NCBI GenBank assembly: GCA_024696005.1
Contig: JAILHF010000052.1
Span: forward strand, 124,001-188,000
Source: Lachnospiraceae bacterium
GTDB taxonomy: Bacteria > Bacillota > Clostridia > Lachnospirales > Lachnospiraceae
Length of the DNA stretch: 64,000 bases
Reading direction: 5' to 3'
In this document: piece by piece, positions 16,809 to 26,018 of the stretch
How the letters are laid out: every line of letters starts with the position of its first letter
Position numbering within the stretch: position 1 is the first letter of the stretch
The notes under the pieces: generated by a model
Database searches by the model: none
Told to the model about the DNA's origin: nothing
Seen by the model: the letters and a program-made list of their open reading frames with translations, nothing else
Made by a program: the position numbers and the translations under genes

Positions 16809-18569
16809 CTATACAGCCCGGATCCGGAACACTTTGCTGCCGTGCGCGGGAAGCCCTTCTGCCGCGACTTTCCGCCCGGAAGAGAGGGTCTCCGTTCCGT
16901 CGGACAGATTCCGGATGCAGTAAGAAGAAGCTGCCCCGAAGCCCTCCGCATCCGGCATTTTATCCCCGATGAAGGCCAGGATCGTTTCAAGCTCGACGGA
17001 AACCTCCGCTGCCTGTTCCTTCCCGGACAGGTTAAAGAAGGCCACAGCGATGCTGCCGTCCGCCAGCGGCTTGGCCAATGCGTCCACGCGCTCGTTATCC
17101 CGGATATACTCGGTATCGGGCCGTTCCTTTGCCAGCGTGGAAAAAACGCGCTTCGCCTGCACTCCCAGGGGATCCTGATTCAAGGCGATCAGCTCCCTGT
17201 CCGCGATGATGCGGTAAAGCTCATCATCCTTCCGCACACGGCGCAGATCCAGCCCCAGCATCAGCGGGGAATTCAGCATGCACCACATGGCAAAATGCGT
17301 GCGGCACTCCGTCATGTCCAGCCCGTTCATTCCCACCATCAGCATGTCGGGGTCATTCCAGCCCTTATCAAGGCCGGCAAATTCATCCATGATGACGGCC
17401 TTGTTATACTGCGGAGCCACCCCCGGAGTATAATCGCTCTCCCAGGAGCCATATCCCGGATCTCCGTCCGCCCCCACCCGGAAGGTGATGTCGTTTAAGA
17501 TGCGCCAGGAATCCCCGACCTTCCATCCCCAGTCCTGAGGCTGCGTCTTGCCCCATTCGCAGATGGAGAGCAGCACATCCGCCTCCGGATCCTCCTCATG
17601 AAAGGCTTCCAGAAGCGTGGCATAGGAAACAAGGGTATTCTCCTGCCTGCGGTGATTCATCAGACGGATTTGGTTTGTGCCCTTTTTCAGAGACAGCCGT
17701 ATCTCTTCGGAGCTGACCAGCCCCATGCTGACCGGAAGCAGCTCATCATATGCCACTTCCTCTCCCACCGCGATCTGAAGCCAGCTTCCGATCTCCGGTT
17801 CTTCTCCGCTGATGTAGACCACACGGACGGCGTATTCCCCCTCTTCCGCTGCCTCATAAGAAAAGCAGAGCTCGCCGCTGCGCTCCTCCGCAGGGCTGTG
17901 CTGCGGTCCCGTTCCGTCAAAGGTCCCGATCCCGACCGCGCAGCCGTCTTCCCGCAGCCGCACGCCTGCGCCGCAGAACTCTGCGTCCTTCGCCTCCAGG
18001 CAGTCGGTACGCCCGGCACCCGCGATCTGCAGCTCGCGGATGGCCGGCGCATAGGTGTATCTGGCGTTTCCTGCAGCGGAAAATGTGGCGTTATCCCAGA
18101 GATAATAGCAGTTGTCCACCTTGATAAAATCCACGCCCCACTCCAGGTAGCTCTTCGCATCCGTTTTTTCATGACCGCAGGTCCCCACGGCCGCACCGGC
18201 ACAGAGATTGGTCCCGATGTCATTATACATGCCGAATTTCAGCCCCTTCGAATGGATGTAGTCGGAAAGCGCCCGGAAGCCGGAAGGGAATTTCCGCTCC
18301 TCATTCGCCAGTTTCCCGTCCACGCGCTCCGGACGGTAGCAGCCGTCATCCAGCACCACATATTCGTAACCGAGCTCATCCAGGCAAAGCTCCACGATCT
18401 TGTCCGCCATCTGCTTTGTCAGTTCTTCGGTATTGCCGCTCCCGAAGGCGTTCCAGCTGTTCCAGCCCATGGCCGGAAGCCGGCCTTTTCGCTTTCCCGA
18501 AAACACCTCTCCCTTGTGAAAACCGTCATAACGGTACTTTGCATCCCTGATCACCGCAGGTCTGTTCAT
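16809..18569 (-). CDS. Alpha-galactosidase, GH27, with inserted domain
   Basis: A 586-residue cytoplasmic glycoside hydrolase. Family features are the start MGWNSWNAFG (34-43), LDDGCY (73-78), the nucleophile Asp152 in FIKVDNC and the acid/base region WNDPDML (404-410). It should remove terminal alpha-galactose from oligosaccharides such as raffinose family sugars. Between about residues 185 and 330, inside the TIM barrel just before the strand ending SICEWG, lies an extra segment that looks like a carbohydrate-binding beta-sandwich. There is no signal peptide. The start at 18569 follows GGAGG by eight bases; the 15-codon upstream extension is rejected. No sugar transporter is adjacent. Confidence 0.92.
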   Translation of the reverse strand: MNRPAVIRDAKYRYDGFHKGEVFSGKRKGRLPAMGWNSWNAFGSGNTEELTKQMADKIVELCLDELGYEYVVLDDGCYRPERVDGKLANEERKFPSGFRALSDYIHSKGLKFGMYNDIGTNLCAGAAVGTCGHEKTDAKSYLEWGVDFIKVDNCYYLWDNATFSAAGNARYTYAPAIRELQIAGAGRTDCLEAKDAEFCGAGVRLREDGCAVGIGTFDGTGPQHSPAEERSGELCFSYEAAEEGEYAVRVVYISGEEPEIGSWLQIAVGEEVAYDELLPVSMGLVSSEEIRLSLKKGTNQIRLMNHRRQENTLVSYATLLEAFHEEDPEADVLLSICEWGKTQPQDWGWKVGDSWRILNDITFRVGADGDPGYGSWESDYTPGVAPQYNKAVIMDEFAGLDKGWNDPDMLMVGMNGLDMTECRTHFAMWCMLNSPLMLGLDLRRVRKDDELYRIIADRELIALNQDPLGVQAKRVFSTLAKERPDTEYIRDNERVDALAKPLADGSIAVAFFNLSGKEQAAEVSVELETILAFIGDKMPDAEGFGAASSYCIRNLSDGTETLSSGRKVAAEGLPAHGSKVFRIRAV

Positions 18570-18689
18570 GTTTTCTCCTCCTTCCGAGATCCGATCTTTC
18601 CCTGATATTATCACAGCGCTCCCGCCCTCCTCTATGCAATGCTAGCCTTGTGTCTGCCAGGAATTGCGCTTTCGGTAACCAGGGAAAAA

Positions 18690-18719
18690 CTGACTTTATC
18701 ACGGGATCCGCATTATAAT
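18690..18719 (+). promoter_or_regulatory. Promoter-like elements upstream of the second pilin gene
   Basis: CTGACT (18690-18695), 18 bases, TATAAT (18714-18719). As at the first pilin gene, the TATAAT lies only six bases before the GGAGG (18726-18730), so the mRNA leader would be extremely short. Confidence 0.55.
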
Positions 18720-18739
18720 AGGAATGGAGGTAAGCACCA

Positions 18740-19474
18740 ATGGACGGACATAAGAGAAAAGATCAAGGATTTACACTGGTGGAACTGATCGTGGTACTGG
18801 TCATTCTGGCCATACTAGCCGCGATCCTGGTACCCTCGCTGCTGGGATACATTGACCGGGCAAAGATGGATCAGGATATCCTGGAAGGCCGCGACATCGT
18901 GACCGCCACCCAGGCCGAGCTGACCAAGCTTTACGGCCTGAACAGGGATCAGAGCAGCAGCTCGGTCATCCCCGGCCATACAGACTCCTATAACAAGAAC
19001 AAGGATGTAAATGCCAGCACTTCCGACTTTGCCAAGAACATTCTGGCGCTTTCGGAAAAAGAACCCTATATCCTGGTTGTCGGACTGGGAAGCACCGGGA
19101 TATATAAGGATGAAGAAAAAGAAAATGACCAGCGGAAAGCCTACACGATCTACACTGCCCTGTACATGAAAAGCAAGGATTCCACCCCCGTATATTTTTA
19201 CGGTGATGAATGGGGCTACTACTATCCGACAGACAAACGGATCAAAGTTGTAACCAAGAAAGCATACAACAAGGACATAACAGCAGCCAATTATCATAAC
19301 CGTTTCGGCATCTACCTGCAGTATTATATCCTTGCCGACGGGGAAGGCAAATACGACTCCCAAGGAGAAGACGGCAAAAAAACATTTGGGATTTCCTCCA
19401 GAAAAAATCTGCTTACGGATTTCAAAAACCAAAAAAAGAGGCGGGAAACCGCCTCTTTTTTTGATGCTCCGTAA
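18740..19474 (+). CDS. Type IV pilin-like protein whose frame runs through its terminator
   Basis: A 244-residue pilin-like protein: polar head MDGHKRKDQG, prepilin peptidase site before Phe11, Glu at mature position +5 (FTLVE), hydrophobic helix to about residue 34, then a soluble domain with aromatic-rich strands (YTIYTALYMK, VYFYGDEWGYYYP). GGAGG stands nine bases upstream of the ATG. The 3' end is unusual: a perfect 14-base-pair terminator stem (19431-19462) lies inside the frame and encodes the last residues, while the TAA stop is at 19472-19474, beyond the T run. Transcripts ending at the terminator would lack a stop codon. Decayed paralogues lie opposite, beyond the same terminator. 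Confidence 0.85.
   Translation: MDGHKRKDQGFTLVELIVVLVILAILAAILVPSLLGYIDRAKMDQDILEGRDIVTATQAELTKLYGLNRDQSSSSVIPGHTDSYNKNKDVNASTSDFAKNILALSEKEPYILVVGLGSTGIYKDEEKENDQRKAYTIYTALYMKSKDSTPVYFYGDEWGYYYPTDKRIKVVTKKAYNKDITAANYHNRFGIYLQYYILADGEGKYDSQGEDGKKTFGISSRKNLLTDFKNQKKRRETASFFDAP
19431..19462. terminator. Bidirectional terminator inside the pilin reading frame
   Basis: AAAAAAAGAGGCGG (19431-19444), GAAA tetraloop, and the exact complement (19449-19462) ending in seven T. It is symmetrical and should stop transcription from the plus-strand pilin and from the decayed pilin genes on the minus strand. Confidence 0.95.
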
Positions 19475-19481
19475 AGTCAGA

Positions 19482-19739
19482 TCATTTCTTCTCATAAACC
19501 GTATATTTTTCCACTTCCTTCGTTGAACCCTCAACCAAAGGTCTCGTCACGCTGGTCTCCGACCACTCTCCGGATTCTCCGTTGTACCAGATCTCCGATG
19601 AGCTGTCTTTATAATGGATCCAGCATACGACAAACGCTTCGTGGTAATCCTTGCGGGTCCTGTCCGACGGCATGGAATCCGGATAGTTCTTCCAGCACGC
19701 CACCTCAAACAGCTGCACCTCCGGCAACAGCTTTCTCAT
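19482..19739 (-). pseudogene. Fragment of a pilin paralogue (C-terminal part)
   Basis: An open frame of 85 codons without a good ribosome binding site. Its segment around RKDYHEAFVVCWIHYKD followed by a Tyr/Trp-rich strand resembles the C-terminal domain of the pilin at 18740 (QRKAYTIYTALYMKSKD and a similar strand). The pilin signal and helix are absent. I read it as the 3' remnant of a second pilin-like gene; translation as a short protein is not excluded. Confidence 0.55.
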
Positions 19740-19815
19740 CCTGTCTTCAGCTATCTCCGCTCACCAGTTCCAGATCCGCATAGCTGTCACCGCCAAACAA
19801 AAGCAGGGGAAAAGG

Positions 19816-20143
19816 TCATGCCTCCTCCACCGTATATTCTTTCCCGTCAAAATGGACGCTTACGCCGTCTTCCACATAGGAGGCTTCCAAAATGGTATAG
19901 GCCGCCCTACGGTTCTCTTCCAGCGCGGTGCCGCAGCGTACCGACAGGGAAGCGCTCTCCGGGAGCTTCAGGCTCTCCGCCCATTTCTTTCTGTCCGCGC
20001 CCTTGGAGCTCTTCTTCCAAGCCTGGTAGAGCCCGGAAAGCTCACTCTGCGCGGCCGTTACCGCCGCCTTGGCGTTATTGATGACGGCACGCTCGTTCAC
20101 TCCGTCCACATAGCCCAGAAGCCCCGGTTTTTTCTCTTGTCAT
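19816..20143 (-). pseudogene. Decayed pilin gene lacking its hydrophobic N-terminal helix
   Basis: From the ATG at 20143 the sequence reads MTREKTG, like a prepilin head, but then shifts frame. The shifted frame continues LLGYVDGVNERAVINNAKAA and later ENRRAAYTILEASYVEDG, which match the pilin at 18740 (LLGYIDRAK, RKAYTIYTALYMK). The signal cleavage site and hydrophobic helix are missing, as if a short internal deletion removed them. The open frame stops at 19816. It cannot make a functional pilin. Confidence 0.75.
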
Positions 20144-20328
20144 CTCTCATCCGTCTGCTCCGAAAAGATACCGTTTCACTATCTTATATCGGCTTTTTTC
20201 CGTTACTGCTTTACATAAAATTCATATATATACATAGTTATTATATCACAATTCCGAATTATAGAACCATATTTTGTAAATACCAAAAAAACTTACTTTT
20301 TCGCGGTCTGCGGCCAAACGTAGCATAC
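20144..20328. other. AT-rich intergenic region with relic promoters
   Basis: This stretch is clearly more AT-rich than its surroundings. It holds two TATAAT boxes on the minus strand (20245-20240 and 20263-20258), placed to drive the decayed pilin gene with a leader of about 90-110 bases. I see no coding sequence or stable RNA. Confidence 0.6.
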
Positions 20329-20355
20329 AAAAAGCCACCTGTCCCGCTGGCGGCT
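20329..20355 (-). terminator. Terminator of the nucleoside transporter-xpt operon
   Basis: AGCCGCC (20355-20349) pairs with GGTGGCT (20339-20333) with one G-U pair, followed by TTTTTG on the minus strand, 36 bases past the xpt stop. Confidence 0.75.
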
Positions 20356-20390
20356 GTCTTTTTCTTTGCCTTTCTCCGGTTTCGCAACCC

Positions 20391-20966
20391 TCAGCGGAAG
20401 CGTATCGTTCCGTTCTTTGCGTCCATCTCTTCGATGATCGCCAGGGATTCCACGCGGATCCCCTGCTCCCTGAGCAGCTTTCCGCCCTCCTGGAAGCCTT
20501 TTTCGATGGCGATCCCCACGCCCACCGTTTCCGCGCCGGCTTCCCGTATGATCTCCATCAGCCCGTTGATGGCATTGCCGTTCGCCAGAAAATCGTCAAT
20601 GATCAGGACCCTGTCCTCCGGTGAGAGATATTTCCGCGAAACGATCACGTCGTAGACCCTCTGGTGGGTAAAGGACTGGATCTTCGTTGAATAGACGCTG
20701 CCGTCGAGATTGATCGACTGGGATTTCTTTGCGAATACCACAGGCACGTCAAAATACTGGGCTGCCACAGCCGCGATCCCGATGCCCGAAGCCTCTATGG
20801 TCAGGATCTTGGTCACGCCCGCATCCGCGAACAGCCGCTTCCATTCCTTTCCCATCTCGTTGAACAGTGCGATATCCATCTGATGGTTCAGGAAGGAGTC
20901 CACCTTCAGAACATTCCCTTCCTTGACCAGTCCGTCCTTTCTGATCCTTTCCTCAAGCAAACGCAT
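20391..20966 (-). CDS. xpt: Xanthine phosphoribosyltransferase
   Basis: The 191-residue enzyme converts xanthine and PRPP to XMP in purine salvage. It carries the PRPP-binding motif [13 protein letters not shown] (about 123-135) and the family N-terminus [12 protein letters not shown]. The start at 20966 lies two bases after the upstream permease stop, with GAGAGGAG as ribosome binding site; the in-frame extension upstream is spurious. As the last gene of the BMP-type ABC transporter operon, it suggests that the imported compound is a purine nucleoside or base. Confidence 0.96.
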   Translation of the reverse strand: MRLLEERIRKDGLVKEGNVLKVDSFLNHQMDIALFNEMGKEWKRLFADAGVTKILTIEASGIGIAAVAAQYFDVPVVFAKKSQSINLDGSVYSTKIQSFTHQRVYDVIVSRKYLSPEDRVLIIDDFLANGNAINGLMEIIREAGAETVGVGIAIEKGFQEGGKLLREQGIRVESLAIIEEMDAKNGTIRFR

Positions 20967-20967
20967 G

Positions 20968-21951
20968 TCATCTCTCCTCTCTGAAATAGGCCTGACCGAG
21001 GGCAGCCGGCGGCTGCTTCTCACGGCTGTTCCGAAGGCTGGTCACGACCAGCACGATGATCGTCACCACATAGGGCAGCATCTTGAAGATCTCCTGCGAG
21101 GCTCTTGTCAGCCCCGGGATATACAGGTACATCCAGTAAAGCACACCGAAAAGGTATGCGCCCCAGATCGCATTGCGCGCTTTCCAGGTTGCAAAGATCA
21201 CCAGCGCCACCGCCAGCCAGCCGAGCTTTTCAATGCTGCCGTCATTTGCCCAGGTCCCCTTGATGTAATCCATAACGTAGTAGGCCCCGCCGAAACCGCA
21301 GATCCCGGCCCCGATGCAGATGGCCAGATACTTGTTCTTCGTGACATCGATGCCGGCCGCATCCGCCGCCTGAGGATTTTCCCCGACGGTCCTGAGATTC
21401 AGGCCGCTCCGGGTATGATGCAGGAAATACTGCATGACCCCCGCCAGGATCACCGCCAGATACACCATGAAGCCGTAGGAAAAGAAGATCTTCCCGACGG
21501 CCCCGAGCCCCGACAGAAAAGGTACCGTTTTCCGGAAGGCCGCCGAAGTCACGGGCACGGAGATCTGTTCGAAACGTCCCGCCAGGGTGTTCAGGGAGCC
21601 GCCGAAGAAATTGGCCACGCCCGAGCCGAAGATGCTCAGCGCCAGACCGGTCACATTCTGGTTGGCCCTAAGCGTGATCGTGAGAAAAGCGTAGATCAGG
21701 CCCCCAAGCGCCGCTCCCAGGAAGGACGCCAACAACGCGATCAGCACGCAGAGCGCGGGCTGCGGGTTCTCGGTCGCCCCCTCGTACAGGAATACGGCCA
21801 CCAGAGAGGATATGCCGCCGAGATACATGATGCCGGGCACACCCAGATTCAGGTTTCCCGCCTTCTCGGTCAGGATCTCCCCGATACAGCCGAACATGAT
21901 CACGGTTCCGAAATACACAGCTGCCTGAAGCAGCGAGATCAGACTGCTCAT
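20968..21951 (-). CDS. Nucleoside ABC transporter permease (NupQ type)
   Basis: A 327-residue membrane protein of the BPD_transp_2 family with about eight to ten hydrophobic helices. It is one of the two non-identical permeases of a BMP-type importer and overlaps the other permease gene by four bases (ATGA). The ribose/galactose-type fold is seen in segments such as IMLYLGGIS-like and [11 protein letters not shown]. Together with the ATPase and lipoprotein upstream it should import purine nucleosides. Confidence 0.92.
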   Translation of the reverse strand: MSSLISLLQAAVYFGTVIMFGCIGEILTEKAGNLNLGVPGIMYLGGISSLVAVFLYEGATENPQPALCVLIALLASFLGAALGGLIYAFLTITLRANQNVTGLALSIFGSGVANFFGGSLNTLAGRFEQISVPVTSAAFRKTVPFLSGLGAVGKIFFSYGFMVYLAVILAGVMQYFLHHTRSGLNLRTVGENPQAADAAGIDVTKNKYLAICIGAGICGFGGAYYVMDYIKGTWANDGSIEKLGWLAVALVIFATWKARNAIWGAYLFGVLYWMYLYIPGLTRASQEIFKMLPYVVTIIVLVVTSLRNSREKQPPAALGQAYFREER

Positions 21952-23054
21952 GCCTCCCCCTTTCCCGCTTTGCCGCGAAAAATGCAGCGATAATTGATAA
22001 AGAACTCACTCCCCAGGATAAAGAAGAGGATGATGCCGATGATCATCTGGGAAGCGTAATCGTTGAGTTTGCACTTGGAAGCGATCTCTCCCGCCCCGCT
22101 CTGCAAAAAGGCAAGCAAAAGCGAGATCAGAAGCATCGTTGCACTGTCAAACCGGGCAAGCCAGGCCACGATGATGGCCGTAAAGCCGCGGCCTCCCGCC
22201 GTGGAAACCGAGATCGTATGGGATGCGCCCGCCACCGCCATGAAACCGGCCAGTCCGCAGATCGCGCCGGAAAGCAGCATGGTGCGGATCATCACCCAGC
22301 CCACATTGATGCCGGCATAACGTGCCGTATTTTCCGAGGCGCCCACCACGGCGATCTCGTATCCGTGCTTCGTGTACTTCAGATACACGAACATCAATAC
22401 CGCAAACAGAAGGACCAGGATCACGCTGATGAAATAGCGGGTCCCGAACAGGGCCGGAAACCACCCCTGCATCCCGTTCTGGTTGATGATCCCCACGGTG
22501 TTGGAACCGAAGGGATTCTCCCATTTCGCCACGAAAAAGGAGGTCAGCTGGATCGCCACGTAGTTCATCATCAGCGTAAAGAGCGTTTCGTTCGTGTTCC
22601 ACTTTGCCTTGAAGACCGCCGGAAGCAGCGCCCAGAGCGCTCCCGCCACAGCGCTTCCCGCAAACATGAGTGCCAGCAGGAGCGGGGAAGGCAGGGTCTT
22701 TAAGTAAAGCATGCAGGCCGCCGTCACGATGCCGCCGATCAGCACCTGTCCCTCCGCCCCGATATTCCAGAAGCGCATCTTGAATGCCGGCGCCAGACCG
22801 ATGGCGATGCAGGCCAGCATCATCATCTCCTTCACGGTAGACCAGATCCTGGTCTTTGTTCCGAAAGCTCCTTCAAACATGGTCCGATAGACCACCACCG
22901 GGTTCAGGCCCGTGATCGCAAAGATCAGGATCCCGCAGAACAGCAGTGCGATCAAAAGCGACCCGAGACGTATCCCGATGCGAGCCGCCGGCGCCAGGCT
23001 GTCTCTTTTTGCCAGACGGATCAGTGGCTCACCGTTTTTCTTCTTCTCAGGCAT
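21948..23054 (-). CDS. Nucleoside ABC transporter permease (NupP type)
   Basis: A 368-residue membrane protein with a short cytoplasmic head, a first helix near residue 30 and about nine further helices; conserved segments include NIGAEGQVLIGG and GINVGWVMIRTMLLSGAICGL (given here by position 230-250). It overlaps the ATPase gene by eight bases and the second permease by four, so all are translated together. Confidence 0.92.
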   Translation of the reverse strand: MPEKKKNGEPLIRLAKRDSLAPAARIGIRLGSLLIALLFCGILIFAITGLNPVVVYRTMFEGAFGTKTRIWSTVKEMMMLACIAIGLAPAFKMRFWNIGAEGQVLIGGIVTAACMLYLKTLPSPLLLALMFAGSAVAGALWALLPAVFKAKWNTNETLFTLMMNYVAIQLTSFFVAKWENPFGSNTVGIINQNGMQGWFPALFGTRYFISVILVLLFAVLMFVYLKYTKHGYEIAVVGASENTARYAGINVGWVMIRTMLLSGAICGLAGFMAVAGASHTISVSTAGGRGFTAIIVAWLARFDSATMLLISLLLAFLQSGAGEIASKCKLNDYASQMIIGIILFFILGSEFFINYRCIFRGKAGKGEA

Positions 23055-24585
23055 CCGCCGCCTCCTTTCGCATCTGCGTCATCAGTCGTCCGACCTCTTC
23101 CTTCTTAGCCGTGCGTCCGTCCAGGATGCCGCTGACCCTGCCGCCGCAAAGGACCAGGATGCGGTCACAGAGCTCCAGGAGCACATCCAGATCCTCACCG
23201 ACATAGATCACGGCCACCCCGGCCTCCTTCTGCTCGTTGAGCAGCTGATAGATCGTGTAGGAGGTGTTGATATCCAGCCCCCGCACGGCGTAGGCCGTCA
23301 TCAGGACCGTAGGGGCAGCAGCGATCTCACGACCCACCAGCACCTTCTGCACATTACCGCCGGAAAGCCTTCTGACCGGCGTGCCGATGCCCGGCGTCAC
23401 GACGTTCAGATCCTTTCGGATCCGTTCCGCCAGCTCCTTGGGCTTCTTTTTATCCGTAAAGATCCCCCGTCCCCGGGTATAATCCTTGAGCATCATGTTT
23501 TCCGACATGCCCAGATCCCCCACCAGTCCCATGCCGAGACGGTCCTCCGGGACGAAGGAAAGGTGAACCCCCAGTTCCCGGATCTTCCGCGGGGTCTTCC
23601 CGATCAGTTCCGCTCCCTCCTCCGTATCGGGGGCATTATAGACGATGCTCGCTCCGGGCATGGTCACCTGCAGCCCGGCGATGGCTTCCAGAAGCTCCTT
23701 CTGTCCGTTTCCGGAAACGCCGGCGATGCCAAGGATCTCCCCGCCGTATGCTTCGAAGCTCACGTCGTCAAGCTTCTGTATCCCCTCTTCGTTGAAGCAG
23801 CTCAGATGTTCGATCCTGAGCCGCAGGGGCCTCTCCTCCACAAGCGGCCTGTCGATGTTGAGCTCGATCTTTTCCCCGACCATCATCTCCGTGAGACTCT
23901 GCTCCGTGGCATCCTTCGTTTCCACGGTATCGATGTAGACCCCGCGCCTGAGGATCGCCACCCGGTCCGAGATCGCCAGGACCTCATGGAGCTTGTGGGT
24001 GATGATGATGACGGTCTTGCCGTCCTTCTTCATGTTCCGGATCACGGAAAAAAGCTTCTCGGTCTCCTGCGGCGTCAGCACCGCCGTCGGCTCATCCAGG
24101 ATCAGGATGTCCGCCCCGCGGTAAAGGACCTTCACGATCTCGAGGGTCTGCTTCTCCGAAACGCTCATGTCATAGACCTTCTTATCCGGGTCAATGTCAA
24201 AACCGTACTTGTCGCAGATCTTTCGGATGGCGTCGGCGATCTGCCGGTGGCTGAGCCTCCCCTTCCCATTGATCCCGATGATGACGTTTTCCGCCGCCGA
24301 AAAAACATCCACCAGTTTGAAATGCTGGTGGACCATGCCGATCCCGCAGGCAAAAGCATCCCTGGGATCGCGGATATTCACTTCTTTTCCGTTCACGGAA
24401 ATGCTCCCGTGATCGGGATAATAGATCCCCGCAAGCATGTTCATCAGGGTGGTCTTTCCGCTGCCGTTCTCGCCCAGCAGCGCCAGGATCTCTCCGCTGC
24501 GCACCTCCATGGTCACATCATCGTTCGCGATCACGGATCCGAAGCTCTTTGTCACATGCTTTAGGGAAATTGCCGCTTCTGTCAT
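23047..24585 (-). CDS. Nucleoside ABC transporter ATPase with two nucleotide-binding domains (NupO type)
   Basis: A 512-residue fused ATPase. The first domain has Walker A GENGSGKTT (37-45) and Walker B LILDEPTA; the second (about 255-500) has GVSGNGQKE in place of a normal Walker A and LSGGNVQKV as signature. This degenerate second site is typical of sugar and nucleoside type importers, where one ATP site is less active. It energises the two permeases encoded directly downstream. GAGGA lies upstream of the ATG. Confidence 0.95.
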   Translation of the reverse strand: MTEAAISLKHVTKSFGSVIANDDVTMEVRSGEILALLGENGSGKTTLMNMLAGIYYPDHGSISVNGKEVNIRDPRDAFACGIGMVHQHFKLVDVFSAAENVIIGINGKGRLSHRQIADAIRKICDKYGFDIDPDKKVYDMSVSEKQTLEIVKVLYRGADILILDEPTAVLTPQETEKLFSVIRNMKKDGKTVIIITHKLHEVLAISDRVAILRRGVYIDTVETKDATEQSLTEMMVGEKIELNIDRPLVEERPLRLRIEHLSCFNEEGIQKLDDVSFEAYGGEILGIAGVSGNGQKELLEAIAGLQVTMPGASIVYNAPDTEEGAELIGKTPRKIRELGVHLSFVPEDRLGMGLVGDLGMSENMMLKDYTRGRGIFTDKKKPKELAERIRKDLNVVTPGIGTPVRRLSGGNVQKVLVGREIAAAPTVLMTAYAVRGLDINTSYTIYQLLNEQKEAGVAVIYVGEDLDVLLELCDRILVLCGGRVSGILDGRTAKKEEVGRLMTQMRKEAADA

Positions 24586-24641
24586 ATGTCTTCCTCAAGA
24601 AAACAGGGGAGTACTCTCGCACTCCCCGCCGCTTATCTAAC

Positions 24642-25898
24642 TCAGTTCAGCTCGGTGATACCGTCAATGCGGATATCAAAGCTGGGCGCTGCCCGAAGCT
24701 CGGACTCATGGAAATAGCCGTCCCAGATCGCTTCCTTGTCCTCGGGATCGTTCGGGTCAAAGTTGCCGGTCATGTCCACAACATAGCTGTCCAGAAGCTT
24801 TCCGCCAACGGTGAACTTGGAGGTATCAAAGACATGCAGGCTGCCGTCCTTGATCGCCGCTTCCACTTCCGCCACCTTCTCGGCCGTGCCGGCTGCCACG
24901 GAAGGCCCCAGCGTGGTGATCGCAACCGTATCGGTCTTGTAGCCCTCTGCCCAGTCACGTGCGATGGCCTGACCGTTCTTCAGGCAGTCAAATGCGTATT
25001 TGTAATAAACGGACCAGTTGTTGGTCGCGCTGGTAAGAGCAGCCGTGGGTGCTACGTTCAGCATGTCCACGTTATAGCCTACGGAGTAAGCCACTTTGCC
25101 GCTGTCCAGGGCAGCCTGTACCGCCGTGGGAGCTCCGGTGGAATCCGCATGCTGGCCGATGATCACGCAGCCGTCCGCCATCAGGGCATTGGCTGCCTCG
25201 CCCTCTTTCGTGATGTCAAACCAGGAATTGGTATAGGTCACTTCCATGGATACGTTCTGGTATACGGACTGCACACCCAGGAAGAATGCGCTGTAACCGC
25301 TTACCACCTCGGCGTAAGGGAAAGCGCCGACATAGCCGATGCGGACGTTTCCGTCGGCATCGTAGTTCTCGGGAGCAAGCTCACCGGCTGCCGCCAGTTC
25401 CGCGACCTTCATGCCTGCCACAACACCCGATACATAACGTGCCTCATAGATATTCGTAAATGCATTGGAAAGATTGCTCAGTCCGCTGATGGCGGCGGTA
25501 TCACCGGTCATGGCCACAAACTGGACATCCGGGAACTCCGCTGCAGCCTGCTGGGTGAAGGACTGATGTCCGTAGCTGTTGGAAAAGATCCCGGTACAGC
25601 CCTGGTCTACCAGGTCCTTGGCCGCTTCGTAGCAGGACTCATCTTCCTTTACGGAATACTTCCAGATGATGTTCTCCTCGGGGATGCCGTTCTCCTTGGC
25701 CGCCTTCTTGATGCCCTCGATGTGTGCGTAGGTATAGCCCTCGTTCTCGTCACCCACAAGGATCGCACCGATCTTGATGCTGCCGGCGTCTCCGGATGCG
25801 TCTCCGCTCTTGCCCGGATCTGCCGTGCCACCCTCACAGGCGGTTGCGGACAGGACCATTACGCCTGCCAAAAGTGCTGTTGCAATTCTCTTTTTCAT
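24642..25898 (-). CDS. BMP-family nucleoside-binding lipoprotein
   Basis: The 418-residue substrate-binding protein has a signal peptide ending in lipobox SATAC and a BMP (PF02608-type) domain, with IKIGAILVGDENEGYTYAH as first strand and binding-cleft start. It should capture nucleosides at the cell surface for the ABC importer downstream. The start at 25898 is the second ATG (MKKRIA), seven bases after AGGAGG; the first ATG, two codons earlier, lies only one base from that site. It is the first gene of the operon. Confidence 0.93.
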   Translation of the reverse strand: MKKRIATALLAGVMVLSATACEGGTADPGKSGDASGDAGSIKIGAILVGDENEGYTYAHIEGIKKAAKENGIPEENIIWKYSVKEDESCYEAAKDLVDQGCTGIFSNSYGHQSFTQQAAAEFPDVQFVAMTGDTAAISGLSNLSNAFTNIYEARYVSGVVAGMKVAELAAAGELAPENYDADGNVRIGYVGAFPYAEVVSGYSAFFLGVQSVYQNVSMEVTYTNSWFDITKEGEAANALMADGCVIIGQHADSTGAPTAVQAALDSGKVAYSVGYNVDMLNVAPTAALTSATNNWSVYYKYAFDCLKNGQAIARDWAEGYKTDTVAITTLGPSVAAGTAEKVAEVEAAIKDGSLHVFDTSKFTVGGKLLDSYVVDMTGNFDPNDPEDKEAIWDGYFHESELRAAPSFDIRIDGITELN

Positions 25899-25947
25899 AA
25901 CCATTCCTCCTCTTGTTTCCTGACGGCACTCCCGTCAAAACAGTTGT

Positions 25948-25976
25948 ATGATAGCGCAAAGCTCATTTCTTGTAAA
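25948..25976 (-). promoter_or_regulatory. Promoter of the nucleoside transporter operon
   Basis: TTTACA (25976-25971), 17 bases, TATCAT (25953-25948) on the minus strand. A small hairpin (TGACGG with CCGTCA, 25921-25937) follows in the leader. I see no purine riboswitch fold in the short leader. Confidence 0.75.
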
Positions 25977-26018
25977 TAGGCAGATTAGCTTAAAGCATTC
26001 CCTTCCGGGCTTTTTTCA

